From the NCBI GenBank assembly GCA_019322475.1, contig JAHWIN010000061.1, positions 1-5,508 of the forward strand: a stretch of DNA of 5,508 nt. The letters run 5' to 3'. Source of the DNA: Candidatus Woesearchaeota archaeon. GTDB lineage: Archaea; Nanobdellota; Nanobdellia; Woesearchaeales; JACPBV01. This document shows positions 1-5,508 of the stretch, one piece after another; position 1 is the first letter of the stretch; every line of letters starts with the position of its first letter. Both the position numbers and the translations under genes were made by a program. The notes beneath the pieces were generated by a model. That model saw nothing but the letters and a program-made list of their open reading frames with translations, was not told the DNA's origin and searched no databases.

Positions 1-125
1 ACAGGCTTCTTTCTAAGGTAGCTAAAAGGCTGGGCAAGAAAAAATCCATGCTTGCAAGAGAGCTTATGGAGCAGAAGATGTACGACCTGCAGCTCATCCA
101 GAAAGGATTTGAGGACCTTAAATGA
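1..125 (+). CDS. 3' end of an unrecognised gene (last 40 codons)
   Basis: An open frame enters from the left edge (first full codon at 3) and ends at TGA 123-125. The visible tail has 40 residues: it starts RLLSKVAKRLGKKKSML and ends QKGFEDLK. It is strongly basic in its first 14 residues (seven K or R), then amphipathic with regular Leu/Met/Ile spacing, so it is probably a helix or short coiled coil ending the protein. It has no cysteine and no hydrophobic membrane segment, which suggests a cytosolic tail. The stop overlaps the next gene's ATG in an ATGA arrangement, implying co-transcription and probable translational coupling. I do not recognise the family from this fragment. Confidence is for the reading frame, not for any function. 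Confidence 0.72.
   Translation, partial: RLLSKVAKRLGKKKSMLARELMEQKMYDLQLIQKGFEDLK
111..114 (+). promoter_or_regulatory. Probable ribosome binding site for the 706-codon gene
   Basis: GAGG lies 7 bases before the ATG at 122, inside the end of the upstream gene. It is a reasonable Shine-Dalgarno match and favours ATG 122. The alternative in-frame ATG at 143 has only a weaker AGGA about 7 bases upstream; it would leave a shorter, still plausible signal peptide beginning MIIGKKGQ. Confidence 0.45.
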
Positions 126-229
126 AAAGTTCAGGAAAAACGATGATCATCGGAAAAAAAGGGCAGGTAACAGTATTCATAATAATAGGCATCCTTCTGG
201 TGATAGGGATAGGAACCTATTCCATAATA
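122..229 (+). other. Class III (archaeal pilin/archaellin-type) signal peptide and hydrophobic anchor
   Basis: Encodes residues 1-36 of the 706-residue protein. Lysines at 2, 6, 12 and 13 precede G14, the predicted -1 residue, and Q15 is the predicted +1. The following hydrophobic helix is the part that in pilins packs into the filament core. A protein this large is unlikely to be an ordinary pilin subunit; a membrane anchor or a minor tip-like pilin is more plausible. Cleavage is predicted, not shown. Confidence 0.75.
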
Positions 230-2242
230 AGCAGGAACAGGACGGAAGCAGGGCTGGATATTGGCATAGAGTCTGTCCTTGAAGAGGTCCCCTATGAATT
301 CATGCCGGTAAGCGAATTCGTATCAGGCTGCCTTGAAGAGACCCTAAAAGTAGGTATCGAAGAGCTGGGCAATAAAGGAGGCTTCATAAATCCAAGCAGG
401 CACGGCCTTGTAACATCTGATGACCCGACAGAATCAGACGCTGCAAGGATGGACCCTGATTCAGGCCTAAGCATAGCCTACTGGAATTACCTTAAGTCAC
501 AAAACTCCTGTTCAGGAACGTGCAGCTTCGTCCTTGTCCCTGAGAATGTGCTTTACCTGCACAAGAGAGACGGCCCATTGTCAGTAGAAAGCCAGCTTGA
601 GGATTACATTGAAGAGAACCTGGACAGCTGCCTCTCAGGGTTCGAAGTTTTGGAAGCTCAGGGATTCAGCATAAGGAAGCTTGCGCCCATAAGCGCAAGG
701 GTAAGCGTAAACGATGATGAGGTTGCGGCATTGGCAGATTACCCCCTTGAAGTAAGCAGGCAGGGAACAGCAGAGATCTCAGGGTTCATGGCAAGGTCAG
801 ATGTCAACCTGAAAAAGGCATATGAGCTGGCATCCGAGGTTGCATCATTGCAGGGCCAGTACAGGTACCTTGAAGGCCATCTCAAGAACCTCCTTGTAGG
901 CTACTCAGGCCTAAGGGAAGACCTTCTCCCCCCTATGCACGAGACCATAATCGAGTTTGGCAGCGAAACCACATGGCAGGAACCAGAAGTAAAGGAAAAC
1001 ATAGAGAATATGCTCACATCTTATGTCCAGACGCTAAAAGTTAGCAATACAGCAAACTATATCCCGTATTTCATGGGTGGCCAATTAAGCAGCGCATTGT
1101 ACAACTCAGGCATGCTTATACCTGTCCAGGGAGATTACTATGATCTTGATATAAGTTTTATGTACCTTCCAGGCTGGTGGCCCATCTACCTGAACATGGG
1201 CTGTAAAAACGGGATATGCAGGCCTGAATCATTCTCATCGAACATTCTTACCCTTATAGGCATCCAGAGGTACAGCTTCTCCTATGACATAAGCTTCCCT
1301 GTCCTGGTCAAGATAGAAGACAATTCTGCCTTCGACGGCAAAGGCTATACATTTAATTTCCTGATGGAATCCAACATGAGAGACAACCAAGCCATGCCTG
1401 CAGACTACATAGCTCCCCCTGAACCCACACCCTACAGCTCAGGCTACTGTGATGAGGAAAAAAGAGACTCAGGAAACATATACGTAACAGCTTACGACCC
1501 TGATAATTACCCGATAGATGATGCAGATGTCGTCTATTCATGTGGAGGGGAAAGCTGCAGCATAGGAAAGACCGCAGATGGCTCACTTACTGCTAAGTTC
1601 CCATCATGCTTCGGAGGAGGCGTCATCTCTGTGATAAGGGACGGGTACATTACCAAGTCTATAAAGCTGGACATAGAGCCGGGCTATTCTGAAGACATTC
1701 AGTTTGTCCTCAACCCCAAGACAGCAAAAAAGTTCATAGTGAGAAAAAAGATGATAGAAAAAGGGCAGTCAGGCTCATGGCATTACACAGGAGAGATAAG
1801 AAACCTAAGCTCAAGCGAGCAGGAAGCAGTGGTCTTCCTTGAAAGGGTGGGCTCAGATGAGGAAGAGCCGTTCCAGGCAGGAGCAGCCTTTAATGTATCT
1901 GAAGAGGAGCTGCCTCAGATAATAGTTGCAGCAGGAAAATACATGGCCAACATAATGGTTCTAAGGGATGAGAAGATGACTATCCCTGCCTCGACAGTTG
2001 AAGGCCAGTACATAGAAGCCCAGGATCTTCCACAGCCGTATATAAGCGGAGGGCTCTATGCAAACATAACCTTCAACAACTACAATCTAGAAAATTCAGA
2101 CACCATAATATTCTATGTCCTCTCCCCCAACCTTTATGATGTCCCTGAAGAGCAAAGGACGATAAAAGACATGTCCTATGCTATGGACATAGAAAGATAC
2201 TCAGAAAATTATGGTCTTGGAGCCATACCAAGGTACGAATAA
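122..2242 (+). CDS. Membrane-anchored extracytoplasmic protein with class III (pilin-type) signal peptide and a carboxypeptidase-regulatory-like domain
   Basis: 706 residues. Residues 1-14 are basic and end KKG; a hydrophobic stretch follows at about 18-36 (VFIIIGILLVIGIG). This is the layout cut by archaeal prepilin peptidases (FlaK/PibD type) after G14, or it may stay as a membrane anchor. The rest is hydrophilic and presumably outside. Residues 60-90 (EFVSGCL, then GNKGGFI), the IAYWNYL stretch at 118-124, the QLEDYIEENLDSCL stretch at 158-171 and AFDGKGYTFNF at 403-413 resemble, from memory, a large uncharacterised DPANN family. Residues 450-530 look like a transthyretin-like carboxypeptidase-regulatory or PEGA-type beta-sandwich. 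The region from about 550 to 706 looks beta-rich. Ten cysteines (70, 130, 134, 170, 361, 366, 443, 474, 479, 496) suggest disulfides. N-glycosylation sequons occur at N561, N591 and N648. No catalytic motif was seen, so a structural or binding role is inferred. It is sandwiched without gaps between co-directional genes. Confidence 0.93.
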   Translation: MKSSGKTMIIGKKGQVTVFIIIGILLVIGIGTYSIISRNRTEAGLDIGIESVLEEVPYEFMPVSEFVSGCLEETLKVGIEELGNKGGFINPSRHGLVTSDDPTESDAARMDPDSGLSIAYWNYLKSQNSCSGTCSFVLVPENVLYLHKRDGPLSVESQLEDYIEENLDSCLSGFEVLEAQGFSIRKLAPISARVSVNDDEVAALADYPLEVSRQGTAEISGFMARSDVNLKKAYELASEVASLQGQYRYLEGHLKNLLVGYSGLREDLLPPMHETIIEFGSETTWQEPEVKENIENMLTSYVQTLKVSNTANYIPYFMGGQLSSALYNSGMLIPVQGDYYDLDISFMYLPGWWPIYLNMGCKNGICRPESFSSNILTLIGIQRYSFSYDISFPVLVKIEDNSAFDGKGYTFNFLMESNMRDNQAMPADYIAPPEPTPYSSGYCDEEKRDSGNIYVTAYDPDNYPIDDADVVYSCGGESCSIGKTADGSLTAKFPSCFGGGVISVIRDGYITKSIKLDIEPGYSEDIQFVLNPKTAKKFIVRKKMIEKGQSGSWHYTGEIRNLSSSEQEAVVFLERVGSDEEEPFQAGAAFNVSEEELPQIIVAAGKYMANIMVLRDEKMTIPASTVEGQYIEAQDLPQPYISGGLYANITFNNYNLENSDTIIFYVLSPNLYDVPEEQRTIKDMSYAMDIERYSENYGLGAIPRYE
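1469..1711 (+). other. Carboxypeptidase-regulatory/PEGA-like beta-sandwich domain
   Basis: Encodes about residues 450-530 of the 706-residue protein. The pattern is typical of transthyretin-like extracellular domains: GNIYVTAYDPDNYPIDDADV (first strands, 'added-in' turn and variable residue), then IGKTADGSLTAKFP (T-x-x-D/G-G turn), then a glycine-rich strand leading to VIRDGYI and a final hydrophobic strand ending FVLNP. Unlike the common form, it has three internal cysteines (474, 479, 496) plus C443 just before it, so two disulfides are possible. Assignment rests on motif reading only. Confidence 0.55.
2231..2233 (+). promoter_or_regulatory. Weak ribosome binding site deciding the start at 2244
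   Basis: AGG sits 10 bases before ATG 2244. No purine-rich Shine-Dalgarno match is seen before the earlier in-frame ATG at 2211. The match is short; translational coupling to the upstream stop at 2240-2242 may matter more than this site. Confidence 0.3.
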
Positions 2243-2243
2243 G

Positions 2244-2330
2244 ATGCAAAGCAAAAATATCGAGATGATCGCAGCGTTTATGATAGCCCTTATAGTCTCC
2301 ATGCCGCTCTATTCCACGATAGCGCTTGCA
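2244..2330 (+). other. Sec signal peptide of the 1059-residue protein
   Basis: Residues 1-29: a short polar start (MQSKNIE), a hydrophobic core at about 8-20 (MIAAFMIALIVSM), then PLYSTIALA with an A-L-A motif and predicted cleavage between A29 and A30. It is a class I-type signal, unlike the pilin-type signal of the preceding gene. The presence of this signal directly after M1 supports the start at 2244. An uncleaved N-terminal anchor is the alternative. Confidence 0.72.
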
Positions 2331-5300
2331 GCGCTGAGCAGCAGCTATATCTCTGAAGAGGCAAGCGACGTAAAAGGCTATTACAGGAAAGGAGAGACCC
2401 TTAGGGTAAGCGTAGATGCGGAATTGGGGGGTATGGAGATAGATAGATCCTGGCTCCATATCCACGACATCAACGGAAAGGAATTTGATGGGTGTGTTGA
2501 AGAAGGCGGCTTATACAAATGCTACGTTACCTTAGGCCCCGGAGACTATTACTATGACACTAACTTCATAAAAGCTGACAGGCATGAGTTTAAGGTCGGG
2601 CTTTATTACAGGGAAGGCGATACCTTAAAGTCAGAGATGTCTGATCCGATAATAGGATACTTTGACACGCTTCCCCCTGAAATAAAATCATTCAGCATAT
2701 CACCTTCCAGGATAAGTAATGGCAATGTGTTATTCAGCTATAACCTGCATGACTATTCTTATGAGGAAGTTGAGAATAACAGGTGCAGCGGGATAAGGAA
2801 GGTAGAGCTTTATGAAGGAGGTGAATTGATAAAGACAGACACCATCAATTCAGATCCTGGTGATTGTGAATTCATAAGAGGAGAAGGAAAAGAGAACAAG
2901 CCGTTAGAGGTTCGTATAAGCGATTTTTTATCTGAAACTGAAGAAGGCCTGATAAGCATAACGTTAAAGGCCTACGACATGCTGGGCCGCACGTCTGAAG
3001 ATACAGCAACATTTATGTACGACCATACGCCTCCTTATGTGGATCCTTCATGGCAGCTTACAGGCTCAGCTGGAAATAGAATTGAGTACATAAAGGATGA
3101 ACTCAGTGCGGATATAATATTCAGGGTTGAAGACCAGTCAGGAGACCTTGAAGCTGATAAGGTCTATGTAAACATATCAGAGATAAACCCTGCTAATCCA
3201 TCTGCCAAGGATTACAATGAAATGAAGGCAGACTGCTCAGAAAATGATGAAGGAGGCTATAGCTGCACTATAGAAAATATCCTGGTCAATCCGGTTTTTG
3301 CTGATGGAGAAAGCTCTGCAGTGGTAAAGATATATGTCAATGTCTCTGACACAGCAGGAAACTCAGAGGTTACCGATCTGAGCAAGACGATATATTATGA
3401 TGATGTAGGGCCTGTTGCAGCCATCAGCACAGACAAGGAAAGCCCAACTAGATCATATGCAGGCAAAGTTACAACATTCACAGCAGAGATAACAGAGGCA
3501 GGAGCAGGCATAGAAACTAATAAGATACTCCTTGATCTTAACGGCATAAAAAGCAGCCCAATACAGCCGGACAGCTGCACAAAGGATCCTCCAAGCACAT
3601 GGACCTGCATCTGGGAAGATATAGAGCCTGACATCTCTGCACAGGACGGCCCAAAGACAGTCTCTGTCTCAGGAGAGGACCTGCTTGGAAACGTATTGGA
3701 GTGCGACCCTAAAGAGGTCATACTTGACACAACTCCGCCTAAGATTGTTGATTTTGATGCGTCTGCGGTGCTTGGTGTAACCGGCCCAACAGGGATAGGT
3801 GCAACCTTTTCTGATTACATAAAGACCCTTGATTCTATGAAGGTAAATATAAAGGTAAAGGAAAAAAACGAGATAAAAGAGGCAAAGATAAACTTTAGCA
3901 CCATAACAACGTTTGATAGTGATGAAAGCAAAGACCCTGAAAATAGGGCAAGGATAGAAAATACAGATATGTTGGATATAGAGTTCAGAAGCAGCCAGAT
4001 TAATGTTCCAGGCCATCATCTGATAAAGCTTCCCATAAGGATAACAGACATGGCTAACAACACAATCCCTTATTTATCAGAAGAGGTAGAGATCCATAAC
4101 TACACTGATGAAAATTTCCCGATCTATTGGGACTCAAAAGTAAGGTGTTCACCAGAGCTTGTCGACAGGCAGGTCACTACCCTGATAAATTTTAATGTTA
4201 TCTGCTCTATAAAACTGACTGATACGGTAGGGGATTCAAAAACAGTATCCTTAAGCCTTGACCAAAATGAGTGCACTGAAAATATTGAAGGCTCTATGGG
4301 ATATATAAAAAGTGAAAACGGAATAAAGCTAAAAAACAATGCCAAAGGAAGCACAAGCCCTTACCTTGACATAAAGCTGTCACAGGTAAAGATGGACATA
4401 GACAGGATAAGCGTAAGCTGCCCGTTAGAGATAATAACTGAGTTCGAGACTGAAGATGGCAAGAAAGGCATAACAAAAAATGCCGAGATAGAAAACATCA
4501 GTATAGACCTAAGCCTCTACAACATGCCCCTTGGAGAGTTTGACAAGGTGGTAGAGCAGCAGATAAGAGATGTTGAAGATAAGATAGCTGTTGGCTGGGA
4601 ATGGATAGGCAAGCTCAAAGAGGCGCTGTTCTATGCTGAAAAGGTATGCGATATCTTAAAGCTGCTGAACAGGATTGCAGGAATTTTCGGAACATCAGAG
4701 ATAGCTTTTTCAAAATTCCCTGTCATAGGGCCGATAATATCCACTATAGCTGTATCGACAGAACAGTCATCAACAGCTGCAACAGCCTCTAATTTCAACC
4801 TTTGCAAGCTCATATCATGCGATCAGACATTATGGTTCAAGGATTACAGCGGCCAAAGGGGGCTTTGGGGCGACACACAGCTTGGAAAATATAAAAGATA
4901 CCTGGCAAAATACAACCTGGGAACCATGTTCCCTGACAACCCTAAAGACAGCCTTATCCTAAGCGTAGCCACAGGGTGCCTTCCGGGAATAGTGTACAAC
5001 ATAGAGAAATGGAGGCAGATCCAGTGCAACTACGGCGTATGCCTATGGGACACCTCAGAGAACAACATGCCCATCAGCGTATGCGATGACCAAGAGTCCT
5101 ATATGGTATGCAAGTTCGTCATGGGAGAGGTATTCCATGCAATCCTTCCGCTTAACTGGCTGAGGAATATATTCGATAAGATAAAAACAATATTCTCAAA
5201 CCCATTTACATTTATCTTTAAGCTTCTTGAAAAGGCGTTGTGCACTACAACCCCTCCTGAAGCTCATGGAGCCTGCAGCAAATTTAAGGCAGCGATGGTC

Positions 5301-5423
5301 ATGCTGGAGATAGCCGCAGATGTCGACAAATACTTTCAAAGTGAAACCTGGGAACTCCAGGGAGACATGTGCGAGGTATATTTTGACAGGCTGGAAAAGC
5401 TGGATCAGGAAAGCCAGATATGA
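2244..5423 (+). CDS. Large Sec-exported protein with Ig-like repeats and a cysteine-rich helical C-terminal module
   Basis: 1059 residues from ATG 2244. The frame is also open from ATG 2211 (11 codons longer), but that would overlap the previous gene by 32 bases and put an acidic, polar extension before the signal peptide; 2244 is preferred. Residues 1-29 form a Sec signal peptide ending ALA. Residues 30-617 are about five Ig-like or cadherin-like beta-sandwiches separated by D-T-x-P-P type linkers (141-145, 261-264, 386-390, 495-499). Residues 618-755 are beta-rich with C635, C654, C677 and C726. Residues 764-1059 are mainly helical, with 11 cysteines and a motif block around 911-963 (CLPGIVYNIEKWRQIQC, then CKFVMGEVF). 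There are 24 cysteines in all and six N-x-S/T sequons (N310, N366, N550, N605, N619, N751). There is no sortase signal or clear C-terminal transmembrane anchor, though 964-1000 is hydrophobic and could be membrane-associated. Adhesion or envelope structure is inferred; no enzyme motif was found. Confidence 0.93.
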   Translation: MQSKNIEMIAAFMIALIVSMPLYSTIALAALSSSYISEEASDVKGYYRKGETLRVSVDAELGGMEIDRSWLHIHDINGKEFDGCVEEGGLYKCYVTLGPGDYYYDTNFIKADRHEFKVGLYYREGDTLKSEMSDPIIGYFDTLPPEIKSFSISPSRISNGNVLFSYNLHDYSYEEVENNRCSGIRKVELYEGGELIKTDTINSDPGDCEFIRGEGKENKPLEVRISDFLSETEEGLISITLKAYDMLGRTSEDTATFMYDHTPPYVDPSWQLTGSAGNRIEYIKDELSADIIFRVEDQSGDLEADKVYVNISEINPANPSAKDYNEMKADCSENDEGGYSCTIENILVNPVFADGESSAVVKIYVNVSDTAGNSEVTDLSKTIYYDDVGPVAAISTDKESPTRSYAGKVTTFTAEITEAGAGIETNKILLDLNGIKSSPIQPDSCTKDPPSTWTCIWEDIEPDISAQDGPKTVSVSGEDLLGNVLECDPKEVILDTTPPKIVDFDASAVLGVTGPTGIGATFSDYIKTLDSMKVNIKVKEKNEIKEAKINFSTITTFDSDESKDPENRARIENTDMLDIEFRSSQINVPGHHLIKLPIRITDMANNTIPYLSEEVEIHNYTDENFPIYWDSKVRCSPELVDRQVTTLINFNVICSIKLTDTVGDSKTVSLSLDQNECTENIEGSMGYIKSENGIKLKNNAKGSTSPYLDIKLSQVKMDIDRISVSCPLEIITEFETEDGKKGITKNAEIENISIDLSLYNMPLGEFDKVVEQQIRDVEDKIAVGWEWIGKLKEALFYAEKVCDILKLLNRIAGIFGTSEIAFSKFPVIGPIISTIAVSTEQSSTAATASNFNLCKLISCDQTLWFKDYSGQRGLWGDTQLGKYKRYLAKYNLGTMFPDNPKDSLILSVATGCLPGIVYNIEKWRQIQCNYGVCLWDTSENNMPISVCDDQESYMVCKFVMGEVFHAILPLNWLRNIFDKIKTIFSNPFTFIFKLLEKALCTTTPPEAHGACSKFKAAMVMLEIAADVDKYFQSETWELQGDMCEVYFDRLEKLDQESQI
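2331..4094 (+). repeat. Chain of about five Ig-like beta-sandwich repeats (protein-level)
   Basis: Residues 30-617. Units run roughly 30-143, 144-263, 264-389, 390-498 and 499-617. Signs of repetition are the recurring domain-start linkers (DTLPPEIKSF, DHTPPYVDPS, DDVGPVAAIS, DTTPPKIVDF) and domain-end strands such as ITLKAYDMLGRT, IYVNVSDTAGN, VSVSGEDLLGN and LPIRITDMANN. These resemble Big/cadherin/FN3-type repeats of bacterial and archaeal surface proteins. The repeats are diverged; I saw no long nucleotide-level direct repeat, so they are old rather than recently amplified. Exact fold and boundaries are inferred. Confidence 0.7.
4533..5420 (+). other. Cysteine-rich helical C-terminal module of the 1059-residue protein
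   Basis: Residues 764-1059. A charged helix (about 765-808) leads into a hydrophobic, glycine/proline-containing stretch (810-836), then a block with cysteines at 854, 859, 912, 928, 933, 947 and 956, a hydrophobic-amphipathic segment (964-1000) and a tail with C1000, C1011 and C1043. The motifs CLPGIVYNIEKWRQIQC and CKFVMGEVF recall C-terminal regions of other large uncharacterised DPANN exported proteins; this is from memory, not a search. I cannot assign a known domain. Confidence 0.5.
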
Positions 5424-5427
5424 TAAG

Positions 5428-5508
5428 ATGAAGAAAAAGCAAAAAACAGCAAAAAGTGATCTTTCAGAATCAGAAAAGCTGGAGTTAAAGAGGTCTACCT
5501 CTGAGCTG
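5428..5508 (+). CDS. 5' end of an unrecognised gene (first 27 codons)
   Basis: ATG 5428 lies 4 bases after the preceding stop (5421-5423), and the frame stays open to the right edge. The visible start MKKKQKTAKSDLSESEKLEL is lysine-rich then alternates acidic and basic residues, with no hydrophobic signal segment so far, so the N-terminus looks cytosolic or disordered. The only Shine-Dalgarno-like sequence is AGGA at 5407-5410, about 17 bases upstream, too distant to be convincing; coupling to the upstream stop is more likely. The fragment is too short to name. An ATG at 5420 gives only three codons before a stop and is not the start. Confidence 0.6.
   Translation, partial: MKKKQKTAKSDLSESEKLELKRSTSEL

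Noticed and set aside
52..282. Plus-strand 76-codon frame overlapping the first junction
   Set aside because: It would start at a TTG, its product is Arg/Ser/His-rich with no domain, and it overlaps both the upstream gene end and the signal peptide of the 706-codon gene, which are better supported.
2181..2465. Minus-strand open frame of 94 codons across the junction of the two large genes
   Set aside because: It lies opposite two well-supported coding frames, its product has no recognisable domain, and no start signal is seen. It is a shadow frame.
3669..4019. Minus-strand open frame of 116 codons, hydrophobic and Tyr/Ile/Leu-rich
   Set aside because: The apparent membrane-protein composition comes from reading Lys/Ile/Asp-rich sense codons backwards. 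It is fully inside the Ig-repeat coding region, whose pattern continues without interruption.
5139..5243. C-terminal transmembrane anchor in the Ig-repeat protein
   Set aside because: The segment at residues 966-1000 is hydrophobic but is broken by Asn, Arg, Asp, Lys and Pro, and is followed by about 60 residues with two cysteines. It is more like an amphipathic helix pair than a clear membrane span.
5424..5460. Possible terminator or promoter after the second large gene
   Set aside because: The gap is only 4 bases, there is no inverted repeat or T-run, and the A-rich stretch is explained by lysine codons of the next gene.
1..5508. CRISPR array, tRNA, rRNA, insertion sequence or phage genes
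   Set aside because: No regularly spaced direct repeats, no cloverleaf-like segment, no terminal inverted repeats and no transposase or phage motifs were seen. Nearly every base is accounted for by four protein-coding frames.

Overview
The window is a compact, single-strand gene block that most resembles DPANN archaeal DNA (Woesearchaeota/Pacearchaeota-like). The evidence is an archaeal class III (pilin-type) signal peptide with a KKG|QVTVF processing site, heavy use of AGG/AGA arginine and ATA isoleucine codons, very tight gene packing, and two large exported proteins whose motifs match, from memory, hypothetical families I associate with DPANN genomes. The lineage is an inference; no marker gene is present.

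Layout, all on the + strand: (1) the 3' end of an unrecognised gene (1-125); (2) a complete 706-codon gene (122-2242) for a membrane-anchored extracytoplasmic protein with an N-terminal class III signal anchor and a carboxypeptidase-regulatory/PEGA-like beta-sandwich in its second half; (3) a complete gene of about 1059 codons (best start 2244, end 5423) for a Sec-exported protein with a chain of about five Ig-like beta-sandwich repeats, a cysteine-containing beta region and a helical, cysteine-rich C-terminal module; (4) the first 27 codons of a lysine-rich, apparently cytosolic protein (from 5428). Gene junctions are an ATGA overlap, a 1-base gap and a 4-base gap. There is no room for promoters or terminators between them, so they are very probably one transcription unit.

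The two large proteins carry different export signals, are both rich in cysteine (10 and 24, both even numbers), and both look built for the outside of the cell. The simplest reading is a cell-surface assembly in which the smaller, pilin-signal protein anchors in the membrane and the larger Ig-repeat protein is its exported partner, for adhesion, host contact or envelope structure. The function is not established by the sequence. No RNA gene, mobile element, CRISPR array or non-coding stretch longer than a few bases was seen.
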